The position numbers and the translations under genes were made by a program. Positions 26,453-35,478 of a stretch of DNA of 64,000 bases are shown here, piece after piece (positions within the stretch are counted from its first letter, which is position 1; every line of letters begins with the position of its first letter). This DNA comes from Hyalangium ruber (GTDB lineage Bacteria > Myxococcota > Myxococcia > Myxococcales > Myxococcaceae). The notes below the pieces were generated by a model, which saw only the letters and a program-made list of their open reading frames with translations, was not told where the DNA came from and searched no databases. The stretch is from assembly GCF_034259325.1 (NCBI RefSeq), contig NZ_JAXIVS010000007.1, forward strand, positions 310,001 through 374,000, given 5' to 3'.

Positions 26453-27121
26453 TCAGGACTCGGGGAGATCCAACGAGCGCCAGAGGTACCAGCTCGCCAC
26501 CGTGCGCCAGGGACGCCAGCGCTCGCCGTATGCCAGCACTTCGCGGGGGCGTGGTGACTCCGGCAGGCCCATCAGCCGCATGAAGCCCTTGCGAATGGCG
26601 TAGTCGTCCACCGGCAGCACATCCGGGCGGCCCAGCCGGAAGATGAGGAGCATCTCCACCGTCCACTGGCCGATGCCGCGCACGAGGGTGAAGCGCTCGA
26701 TGAGCTCCTCGTCACCGAGGCGGTGTACCTCGGCCAGCGAAGGCACCGCGCCCTCCCGCGTCTTCTGCGCCAGGTCCTTCAGCGCCGCGGCCTTGGCGCC
26801 CGACAGGCCCACCTCGCGCAGGGAGGTGTCCGGCAGGGCCAGCAGCGCCTCGGGCTTGAACCGCTTCCCCTCCCCCACCCGCTCGCTCAGCCGGGCGAAG
26901 ATGGAGGCCGCCGCGCGACCGTGGAGCTGTTGGTAGACGATGGACTCGGCCAGCGCCGCGAAGGGGCTGTGCAGGGGCTTGAGCTGAAGCTTCAGAGGCC
27001 CCACCCGCCGCATCAGCGCCGCCAGGGCCGGATCAGCTCGCGCCAGGGCTCTGCGGGCCGAGGGAGTGAAGGCCTCGGGGAGCAGCGGGACGGGATTCAC
27101 GACGCGAGGGGCGGCAGGCAT
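26453..27121 (-). CDS. DNA-3-methyladenine glycosylase II (AlkA-type)
   Basis: The product has 222 residues of the HhH-GPD superfamily. The helix-hairpin-helix and GPD region reads LVRGIGQWTVEMLLIF followed by LPVDDYAIRKG, with the catalytic Asp in VDDYAIR. It would excise alkylated purines such as 3-methyladenine in base-excision repair. It lacks the N-terminal AlkA beta domain, as in the short bacterial and yeast MAG-like forms. It stands near an aldehyde-type dehydrogenase and redox genes, which fits a stress neighbourhood, though the gaps suggest separate transcription. Confidence 0.92.
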   Translation of the reverse strand: MPAAPRVVNPVPLLPEAFTPSARRALARADPALAALMRRVGPLKLQLKPLHSPFAALAESIVYQQLHGRAAASIFARLSERVGEGKRFKPEALLALPDTSLREVGLSGAKAAALKDLAQKTREGAVPSLAEVHRLGDEELIERFTLVRGIGQWTVEMLLIFRLGRPDVLPVDDYAIRKGFMRLMGLPESPRPREVLAYGERWRPWRTVASWYLWRSLDLPES

Positions 27122-27177
27122 GGTCGAGCCATGCTGCCACCCCCGCGCGCGGACTGCACGTCAGTTCAGTCAGCTCA

Positions 27178-27666
27178 TCAGATGGGGGCCGCGGTGTCCG
27201 TCTGCATGGGCACCTCGTTGCGCGGCTCGGCCTCCATCAGCTCGTCGAACTCCGCCTTCATCTGGACGCCGAGCGCCAGCAGCTGGTCCTCCGAGAGGAT
27301 CTTCTTCACGTCCTTGAAGAGCTCCTTCTCCTCCTCCTCCACGTGGTGCTCGACGTTCTCCATCAGCACCTTCATCTTCGCGTCGAAGTTCTCGTCGCTG
27401 GGCTCCATGTCCAGCAGGTCCGCGATGAGGCGCTTGACGGCCAGGTGCTCCTCCACCGCCTCCAGCAGCTGGTCCTCCGTGCGGGCGGACTTCGAGGCGG
27501 GATAGAAGTACTGCTCCTCGATGGTGGCATGAGCAGAGAGCCGGTCGGCGATCTGGATGAAGAGCTCCCGGCGCTCCTCGTCGGCGCTGTCAGCGAGCTT
27601 CTCGTACCGCTTGAAGAGCTTGTTGACCTCGTCGTGCTGTTCCTTGAGCAGTTCGATGGCGTTCAT
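27178..27666 (-). CDS. Hemerythrin-like (HHE) domain protein
   Basis: The product has 162 residues forming a four-helix HHE domain. Metal-ligand candidates are seen in LKEQHDEV, SAHATIEEQYFYP, VEEHLAVK and VEHHVEEEEKELF, which fit a di-iron site. Such cytoplasmic proteins handle oxygen, nitric oxide or iron. Its start overlaps the stop of the FAD/Rieske gene by 4 nt (ATGA), so the two are translationally coupled and may act in one redox response. Confidence 0.9.
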   Translation of the reverse strand: MNAIELLKEQHDEVNKLFKRYEKLADSADEERRELFIQIADRLSAHATIEEQYFYPASKSARTEDQLLEAVEEHLAVKRLIADLLDMEPSDENFDAKMKVLMENVEHHVEEEEKELFKDVKKILSEDQLLALGVQMKAEFDELMEAEPRNEVPMQTDTAAPI

Positions 27667-29213
27667 CGTTCGTCTCCGTCGCTGGGTTGTGCCTCAGTTG
27701 CCTCCGGCGCCAATCGCCGGGAGGCGAGATCCTTCACCGCGGGTCCGTTGAGCACCTTGCCCGTGGGGCTGTAGCGAGCGCCATGGCAGGGGCAGTCCCA
27801 TGAGCGCTCAGCGTTGTTCCAATGCACGTGGCACCCGAGGTGCGTACACACTGGGGACACGGCGTGGCAGGCGCCACCTGTCTCTCGGTACACCGCCACC
27901 TTCTGCCCATCCACCTCGAGGATCTTCCCCTCGCCCGGGGCCACCTCGGACAGCTTGCGCGCGTCGGGCCGGCTCAGCCGGTCGGCCACGAAGCGGAAGG
28001 CCACGTCCGCGTTCTCCTGGATGAAGTCCTTGGCGCCCGCCTTCACCTTCACGCGCGTGGCGTCGTAGAGCGCCGCGTACGGGTTCTGCCGCCCGAGGAT
28101 CAGATCCGTGAGGATCATCCCCGCCAGCGTCCCCCACGTCATGCCCGTGCCGGAGAAGCCCGTGGCCACCCACGTGTGCCGCGAGGCGCTGTTGCGGCCG
28201 ATGTACGCCAGCCCATCCGCCGGCTCGATGACCTGCCCGGACCAGCGGTGGCTGATGGGGCCCACGGGGAAGCGCCGCTGCGTGTACGCCTCCAGCGCCT
28301 GGAAGTGCTTGTCCGTGTCCTCCTCGGAGCCCACCTTGTGGTCCTCGCCACCGACGATGAGGTGGTCCACGCCGTCGATCCGCTGCGTGCGGATGTAGTG
28401 GTACGGATCCTGGCTGTCGTAATAGAGGCCCGCCTCCAGCGGGCGCTCCAGCGGCGCCGCCACCGCATAGGTGCGGTACGGGTAGAGCTTGGTGTGGAGG
28501 AAGACCCGGTTGAGCGGCGTCGTCGTCGCCTCCACCACGTCCTCGGCGATGATCGTGCCGTGGTCCGTCACCACCCGGCAGGGCACCCCATCGCGGATCT
28601 CCACCGCCCGCGTCTCCTCGAAGATGTGGCAGCCGTCGCCCACGAGCCGCTCGGCCAGCGCCAGCAGGTACTGGCGCGGATGGAACAGGGCCTGATCCTC
28701 CAGCCGCAGCGCGCCCTTCACCGGGTACGGCAGCGGCACGTCCTCCACGAACCGGGCGAGCAGCCCCACCTCCTTGGCCGCCTCGACCTCCTCGCGCAGC
28801 TCGCGCAGCTCGCTCTCCGTCTCCGCGTAGCGGAACAGGGGCACGCGCTGGAAGCCGCAGTCGATGCCCAGCTCCTCGATGATCGACGCGATCTGCTCGA
28901 TGGAGGCCCGGCTGGAGGCCGCCGCCATGCGCGCCCCCTTCTCCCCGAAGTCCGACAGGAGCGTGGAATACGGCGTGTCCAGCAGCTCCGTGAGGTGGGC
29001 TGTCGTCTGCCCCGTCTGCCCCGTGAGCAGCCGGTTCATCTCCACCACCGCCACCCTCTTGCCGGCCCGCTTCAGGAGCCAGGCCGTGGTGAGCCCCGCG
29101 ATTCCGCCCCCAATCACCACCACGTCGACCGTCATGTCCCCTGGCAACACTCCGAAGCTCCGGCCCGGAGCGCTCGTCGTCCAGAGAGACTTGTGGATCC
29201 GCTCATCCGTCAT
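27663..29213 (-). CDS. FAD-dependent oxidoreductase with C-terminal Rieske domain
   Basis: The product has 516 residues. An N-terminal DAO/GlpO-type FAD domain begins with VVVIGGGIAGLTTAWLLKRAG (split, about 32-52) and ends with WVATGFSGTGMTWG. A C-terminal Rieske [2Fe-2S] domain (about 425-510) has CTHLGCHVHWN and CPCHGARYSP supplying two Cys and two His ligands. It is the class often annotated as gamma-glutamylputrescine-oxidase-like or Rieske-fused oxidoreductase. The substrate is unknown. It is first in a two-gene unit with the hemerythrin gene. The start is divergent from the gvp-like cluster, separated by about 215 nt. Confidence 0.9.
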   Translation of the reverse strand: MTDERIHKSLWTTSAPGRSFGVLPGDMTVDVVVIGGGIAGLTTAWLLKRAGKRVAVVEMNRLLTGQTGQTTAHLTELLDTPYSTLLSDFGEKGARMAAASSRASIEQIASIIEELGIDCGFQRVPLFRYAETESELRELREEVEAAKEVGLLARFVEDVPLPYPVKGALRLEDQALFHPRQYLLALAERLVGDGCHIFEETRAVEIRDGVPCRVVTDHGTIIAEDVVEATTTPLNRVFLHTKLYPYRTYAVAAPLERPLEAGLYYDSQDPYHYIRTQRIDGVDHLIVGGEDHKVGSEEDTDKHFQALEAYTQRRFPVGPISHRWSGQVIEPADGLAYIGRNSASRHTWVATGFSGTGMTWGTLAGMILTDLILGRQNPYAALYDATRVKVKAGAKDFIQENADVAFRFVADRLSRPDARKLSEVAPGEGKILEVDGQKVAVYRETGGACHAVSPVCTHLGCHVHWNNAERSWDCPCHGARYSPTGKVLNGPAVKDLASRRLAPEATEAQPSDGDER

Positions 29214-29242
29214 GGACCAAACCTAGGAATGCCCCACCCACC

Positions 29243-29254
29243 TGGTAAACCAGC
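29243..29254. promoter_or_regulatory. Small palindrome in the divergent oxidoreductase/gvp region
   Basis: CTGGTAAACCAG is a perfect palindrome of 5-bp arms around AA. It lies 30 nt upstream of the leftward oxidoreductase start and could be its operator. Evidence is position and symmetry only. Confidence 0.3.
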
Positions 29255-29315
29255 AGGCCCAGCTCGCATGCCCGGCTGCCCTCCCTTCGCGCCCCGGGCG
29301 GTGTATGCGAGGCAA

Positions 29316-29387
29316 CAGAGCCCCTTCCGGGGTGTTGGCAATTCGCGGACTTCGGTCGAAACCCTGGGGCTCTGGGGGAGGTCCGCG
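29316..29387 (+). promoter_or_regulatory. Interlocked inverted repeats upstream of the GvpA-like gene
   Basis: CAGAGCCCC (29316-29324) is the exact reverse complement of GGGGCTCTG (29366-29374). CGCGGAC (29344-29350) is the exact reverse complement of GTCCGCG (29381-29387). The two pairs interleave, so in RNA they would form either a pseudoknot or mutually exclusive hairpins. The block ends 43 nt before the GvpA-like start. It could be a leader switch or a protein-binding region. Confidence 0.35.
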
Positions 29388-29430
29388 CTATGAAAGGAAG
29401 CTGCGGCCCTCTCACGCCCAGGAGTGCAGG

Positions 29431-29640
29431 ATGCCTGTCGCCCGAAACCCTGGAAACACGAGCATCGTCGACATCCTGGACCGGGTCCTGGATCAGGGGA
29501 TCCGGTTCGAGGCCTGGCCGCGATCGGCCCTGCTGACGCCTCGGCCGCCGGCGGGCGGGGTCCGCTTCACCGTCCAAGCCGTGGAGACGCACCTGGAGCA
29601 CCCCACGAACTCGCCTGGAAAGACAGGAACCGGAGCGTAG
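29431..29640 (+). CDS. Divergent GvpA-like gas vesicle protein
   Basis: The product has 69 residues, the length of gas-vesicle shell protein GvpA. Residues 10-31 ([20 protein letters not shown] and on) match the GvpA/J/M N-terminal pattern [21 protein letters not shown]. Residues 43-57 ([15 protein letters not shown]) match the second strand and helix. It differs where the shell beta-hairpin should be: AWVRVSL is AWPRSAL, and the VGIELL turn is replaced by Pro-rich TPRPPAGG. Shell polymerisation is therefore doubtful and a variant or adaptor role is possible. ATG 29431 has GGAG at ideal spacing. It is 4 nt from a histidine kinase gene and in a unit ending with GvpF/L, which supports the family call. 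Confidence 0.82.
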   Translation: MPVARNPGNTSIVDILDRVLDQGIRFEAWPRSALLTPRPPAGGVRFTVQAVETHLEHPTNSPGKTGTGA

Positions 29641-29644
29641 CGCC

Positions 29645-31329
<1,685 letters not shown>

Positions 31330-31333
<4 letters not shown>

Positions 31334-31743
31334 CGAACTCTTCAGCGGGAGGCGACAAGCCGCTCGTGCTGGTGGTCGACGACTACCAGGACGCGAGAGA
31401 GATGTATGCGGAGTACCTGGAGTTCTCCGGCTTCCGGGTGGCGGAGGCGACGAACGGCGCCGAGGCGATCGACAAGGCCTTCGAGCTGCGGCCGGACATC
31501 ATCCTGATGGACCTGTCGCTGCCCATCATCGACGGGTGGGAGGCCACGCGCCGGCTCAAGGGTGACGAGCGCACGAAGGCCATCCCCGTAGTGGCGCTCA
31601 CCGGACACGCGCTGAATGATCAGCCCGGCGGGGCAAAGGGCATGGGCTACGACTCCTTCGTCATCAAGCCCTGTCTGCCGGATGCGCTGGTGGAGGAGGT
31701 CAAGCGGGTGCTGGCGGCACAAAAGGCCACCGGGACGCAGTGA
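31330..31743 (+). CDS. Stand-alone receiver-domain response regulator
   Basis: The product has 137 residues and consists of one REC domain with the acidic pair D17-D18, phospho-acceptor D61 in LMDLSLP, T91 and K113. There is no output domain, so it works by protein contact, as CheY- or Spo0F-like proteins do. Its start overlaps the kinase stop (ATGA), indicating a cognate pair. It lies 11 nt before the GvpF/L gene, so one possible target is the Gvp protein itself or a downstream phosphorelay; this is inference. Confidence 0.92.
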
Positions 31744-31754
31744 GGACGCCTCCG

Positions 31755-32591
31755 ATGAGCGAGCAGCCCGAGCCAACCCCCTCGGCGCCCACGCCGGTGG
31801 CCATCCCCGAACCCCGCCCCTTCTCCGAGCCGCAGGCGGGAGTGGCCTCCGCGCGAGGGGTGTACGTCTATGGGGTGTATCGCACGCAGAAGGAGCTGAG
31901 CTTTGGCGCCATCGGCCTGGGTACGCCCCCGGCGCGGGTGGGCACGGTGTGTCACCGCGAGCTGGGCGCCGTGGTCTCCGACGGCCCCGCGGGCGTGCCG
32001 GACCCGACGCGGGACAACGTGCTGGCCCACCAGCGCGTTCAGGAGGTGGTGCTGGATGAGCACACCCTGCTGCCCATGGCCTTCGGCATCACCTTGCGCA
32101 CCCGCGACGAAGTGGTGGAGCTGCTGCGCTCCGCTTATGACGCCTTCGACGGGGTGCTCCAGCGCCTGGAGGGCCATGTCGAGCTGGGCCTGAAGGTGCT
32201 CTGGGACCGAGACCGGGTGGCTCGGGACGTGGAGGCGAAAGAGCCAGAGCTGGGAAGCCACAAGGAGGAGCCCCCTGGCAGCCCCGGCCGCGTGGAGTAC
32301 GAGCGGCGGATGGAAGAGGCGCTGCGGCAACGGGCGGAGCGGGACGCGCAGGCGCTCGTGGACACGCTGAGGCCCATGGCCACGGCGGCGCGCGTGGTGA
32401 GCCCCCTGGGCGAGCGGATGATCCTCAACGCCGCGTTCCTGGTGTCCCGCGAGCGGGAGGCCGCCTTCGACGCGAAGGTGCGTGCCCTGGCCGCGCGCTT
32501 CGAGCTGCTCACCTTCCAGTTCACCGGGCCGTGGGCGCCCTACCACTTCGTGGACATCCGCCTGCGGCTGGAGCACCTCACCTCACCGTGA
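31755..32591 (+). CDS. GvpF/GvpL-family gas vesicle protein
   Basis: The product has 278 residues and shows the GvpL/F signature throughout: VYVYGVYRTQ at the N-terminus, CHRELGAVVSD, LLPMAFGITLRTRDEV, LEGHVELGLKVLWDRD, LNAAFLVSRE and the C-terminal FTGPWAPYHFVDIRL. A charged, probably disordered insert (about residues 160-185) divides the two halves, and a Pro-rich tail precedes the domain. GvpF/L proteins are accessory proteins that bind GvpA during gas vesicle assembly. ATG 31755 has GAGG upstream; GTG 31740 is an alternative. No gvpN, gvpK, gvpG, gvpJ or gvpS is present nearby. The last 9 nt overlap the convergent gene. Confidence 0.93.
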   Translation: MSEQPEPTPSAPTPVAIPEPRPFSEPQAGVASARGVYVYGVYRTQKELSFGAIGLGTPPARVGTVCHRELGAVVSDGPAGVPDPTRDNVLAHQRVQEVVLDEHTLLPMAFGITLRTRDEVVELLRSAYDAFDGVLQRLEGHVELGLKVLWDRDRVARDVEAKEPELGSHKEEPPGSPGRVEYERRMEEALRQRAERDAQALVDTLRPMATAARVVSPLGERMILNAAFLVSREREAAFDAKVRALAARFELLTFQFTGPWAPYHFVDIRLRLEHLTSP

Positions 32592-34349
32592 GAGCGGCGT
32601 GAGCTTCGCGGGGATCTCCACCTGAAGGGTCTGCTCCTGCTCGCCCATGGTGAGCGGGACGCGGAAGGCACCCTCCTCCCCCATCAGCACCACCAGGGTG
32701 TACACGCCCGGGCCAATGTCCTCGAAGCGCAGACCGCCCTCTTCCCGGCGGCCCGCCCGGTACCCACCGCTCTCGGGGATGTGCGCCCCCGTGGGGAGGA
32801 AGCCCGCGCGGGCGGCCTTTCCGATGTTGACCTGGCTGGGGAGGTCTCCCACGAAGAGCAGGGCGCCGTAGGGCTTCTTCGCGCCCTGGAAGCGCACGTG
32901 GAGCGGGGACACGACCGCGGGCTCGAGGAAGTCCACTTGCGGGGAGACCTTGGGGTCCATCCACATCAGCCGGTAGTGATAGAAGCGCGGCAGGGGCGGC
33001 GTGTAGACCAAGAGCTGGACCGAGCAGAGCCCTCCCGCGAGGCCCTGGGGGATGTGGAACTCGCCTCCGGGCTGGAGCTGCATCTGCTCACTGCCGCCCG
33101 CCTCACAGTGTGCCTGCACGCTTCCCATCTGGGGTTGCCCCTTGGCGTTCAGCACCTTGCCGCTCACCCCGATGCCAGCCTCCAGCGCGACCTGGAGCTC
33201 GGTCTGCCGCTTGTCCAGGTGGGCCCGCTTGGAGAGGAAGCTCTGGTTCTCAATACTCAGGTCGAGCGGCCTGGCCGGATACTCCGTGAGCTCCGCCCAG
33301 CCGTCGGGGCCATGTCGGAATACGCGGCCCGACCCCTCCTCCTCCGTCGCTTCCACGGTGATCATGGCATGGGGCAGCGTCGCGCCATTCCGCTCGTCGG
33401 TGACGCGCACCTTCCGCAGCAGCTCAGGCTCCATCCGGAGCTTGCCCATGTCGACATCCTTCTCCGGCTCGACGGTGATGGTGCGATAGAGCCGGGCCAT
33501 GCCGGGCGCGGAGAAGCACATGCGCCGCGGGCCCACCTCGCAGGCGGGGAGATCGAAGCGCCCATCGGGCGAGGAGGACGTGTACCCACCGCAGCCGGGC
33601 AGCAGATCCGCCACGGGAGAGCCGTCCTGTTTCACCACGCTCCCGAACACCCTCCCACAGCTCTTCATCCGCACGGTGATCGGCTCGTCGCCCGGTCTGA
33701 CCGCTCGGTCGGACTCCGTGGTGATGAACCCATAGGCGCTCACCTCCAGCCGGTAGGGCATGTCCGGCACGCCCTTGAACTCGAAGCGCCCGAAGTCGTC
33801 GGCGGTCTCCTCGGTGCTCGGACCGTGCTCGGGCGCCTCGGGAAGACGGGCGCCCGGCTCTACCTTGAGCTTCACCCGCGCCTGCTTCACCGGAGCCCCC
33901 CTCTTGTCCACCACCACGCCGGAGAGGGTGCGCAGGGTCTTCAGCTTCAGCTCCACGCCATCGCGGTCCTTCCGGAGGGGCACGGAGAGCGACGCATCGG
34001 CGGCGACCTTGCGCCCAGGCCCCGGGGCCTCGACCGCCGCGTAGAGCGAGTAGACGGCGGGAGGCAGCTGCTCCAGCAGGAACCGTCCGTCACCGTCGGT
34101 CTTCCCCTGGCGGCCTCGGGTGCCAGGAAAGCCACAATCGATGGGGGGCCCCTCGGGCAGCGCGCTGTCGCAGATCGCCACCACGAGGGCAGCGCGCGCG
34201 GGCTTGCCATTCGGGTCGAGTACGCGACCGCTGATGCGCAGCAGCGGCTCGGCGCCCTGAGCCGCCAGTGGCAGCGCCATAAACAGCAGGGCCAGCGCGA
34301 CACCGAAGGCGCGCTGGCGCCGGGACTGCTCGAGCGGCAAGGTTCGCAT
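32583..34349 (-). CDS. Secreted carboxypeptidase-regulatory-like repeat protein
   Basis: The product has 588 residues. A Sec signal (ALALLFMALPLAAQGAE) is followed by several beta-sandwich repeats of the carboxypeptidase regulatory-like/CarboxypepD_reg type: ISGRVLDPNGKPARAALV, LSGVVVDKRGAPVKQARV, VFGSVVKQDGSPVADLLP and VSGKVLNAKGQPQMGSV. These domains are extracellular beta-folds in surface and adhesion proteins. No enzymatic domain is visible. It may lie at the cell envelope; the role is unknown. ATG 34349 was chosen because it opens the signal peptide. Its 3' end overlaps the convergent gvpF/L gene by 9 nt. Confidence 0.82.
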   Translation of the reverse strand: MRTLPLEQSRRQRAFGVALALLFMALPLAAQGAEPLLRISGRVLDPNGKPARAALVVAICDSALPEGPPIDCGFPGTRGRQGKTDGDGRFLLEQLPPAVYSLYAAVEAPGPGRKVAADASLSVPLRKDRDGVELKLKTLRTLSGVVVDKRGAPVKQARVKLKVEPGARLPEAPEHGPSTEETADDFGRFEFKGVPDMPYRLEVSAYGFITTESDRAVRPGDEPITVRMKSCGRVFGSVVKQDGSPVADLLPGCGGYTSSSPDGRFDLPACEVGPRRMCFSAPGMARLYRTITVEPEKDVDMGKLRMEPELLRKVRVTDERNGATLPHAMITVEATEEEGSGRVFRHGPDGWAELTEYPARPLDLSIENQSFLSKRAHLDKRQTELQVALEAGIGVSGKVLNAKGQPQMGSVQAHCEAGGSEQMQLQPGGEFHIPQGLAGGLCSVQLLVYTPPLPRFYHYRLMWMDPKVSPQVDFLEPAVVSPLHVRFQGAKKPYGALLFVGDLPSQVNIGKAARAGFLPTGAHIPESGGYRAGRREEGGLRFEDIGPGVYTLVVLMGEEGAFRVPLTMGEQEQTLQVEIPAKLTPLSR

Positions 34350-34380
34350 GGCCCGCCAGCATAGCGCGGGACGCGGGTGC

Positions 34381-35478
34381 CTAGCCTCCGGAGGCGGCTC
34401 CCGAGGCCACCTTCGCGGCCTCGGTGGCGAGCGTGTCCACGCCAGTGTGCAGCTTCGCCCAGCCCGGGGTGTGCTCGGTGCGCGCGAAGAAGTCACCCTT
34501 GTCGCCGCGCGCCACGATGACGTGGCCCACCACCTTGGCGCCAAGCTTGTACTCCACGCGGAACACCTCTTCCGGAGCGCCGCCGGGCGGCTCGTCGCCC
34601 CGGCCGACGAAGTCCATCGGTAGCAGCCGCCACACGCGATCGTGCCAGTTGCGCGCGAACTCATCCGGCTTGTCCGGGGCGCCCTGCGGCGCCACCGTCA
34701 CCGGGGCCGGGGGCTTGCCGCTCACGACGAACGCGCGCGAGTTCTTGCCCTGGGTCACCGTGAAGGCGTCGTACTCGCCCTGCTCGAAGGCGTGCATCCG
34801 GCGATCCACGAGGCGGCTCGAGGCGCCCTCCAGGTCCGGGAGGACGGTCGGCCCCAGCAGGAACACCCGGCCATCGTCGCGGCGCAGGTAGGGGCTGCCC
34901 CAGGAGTTGCCCGAGGGCGTGGCCAGGACGAAGGCATGCTCGCGGCCATCCACCGTCAGCGTCAGCTTGCGCGGGCTGTTGGTGAGCCCCAGCTCCTCCT
35001 GCTTCTTGGCGTCCAGCTCGCCCAGGGCCCGGGTGGCCTTCAGGGGCGCGAGGCGGGCGAAGAAGTTCCGCGCCGTCTCGTTGCCGCGCAGCTCACGCGG
35101 CGGGGGCGGCGGAGGCGGCGCGGCCGGAGTGCCGGCATCCGCGCCTCCCGTGGGAGCCCCCACGCCACCATCCGCGCCGGTGCCCGGCACGCCCCCATCC
35201 CCCACGCCCCCGTCGGTCGCGGTGGGCTTGGGCGCGGGAGGCGGAGGCGGCTTCTCACCGAGCCGCACCCAGACGGTGTCCTCATCGCTCGCGTCGCGGT
35301 ACAGCTCCACGGAGCGGGTCGCATCGTCGTAGCGGATGCGCTGCAGCGCCCGCTTGGAGACATCCAGCACCGTCACCTCGCCGGGCATGCCCTCGGGCTC
35401 GCGCTGCCAGACGAAGAAGGCGGCCACCAGGCCCACCACGGCGAGCCCGGCCTGCAACGTCACGCCTCGCACGTTCAT
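34381..35478 (-). CDS. DUF4340-type membrane-anchored protein of a Gld-like ABC operon
   Basis: The product has 365 residues with one N-terminal membrane segment (LQAGLAVVGLVAAFFVW). A long disordered stretch rich in Pro, Gly and Ala (about 78-130) interrupts the DUF4340 region, whose recognisable parts are ELYRDASDEDTVWVR and KLTLTVDGREHAFVLATP. The function is unknown. Its start overlaps the stop of the GldG-like gene by 4 nt, making it the last gene of a four-gene transporter operon. In such clusters DUF4340 proteins are thought to work with GldG as periplasmic components. Confidence 0.82.
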   Translation of the reverse strand: MNVRGVTLQAGLAVVGLVAAFFVWQREPEGMPGEVTVLDVSKRALQRIRYDDATRSVELYRDASDEDTVWVRLGEKPPPPPAPKPTATDGGVGDGGVPGTGADGGVGAPTGGADAGTPAAPPPPPPPRELRGNETARNFFARLAPLKATRALGELDAKKQEELGLTNSPRKLTLTVDGREHAFVLATPSGNSWGSPYLRRDDGRVFLLGPTVLPDLEGASSRLVDRRMHAFEQGEYDAFTVTQGKNSRAFVVSGKPPAPVTVAPQGAPDKPDEFARNWHDRVWRLLPMDFVGRGDEPPGGAPEEVFRVEYKLGAKVVGHVIVARGDKGDFFARTEHTPGWAKLHTGVDTLATEAAKVASGAASGG

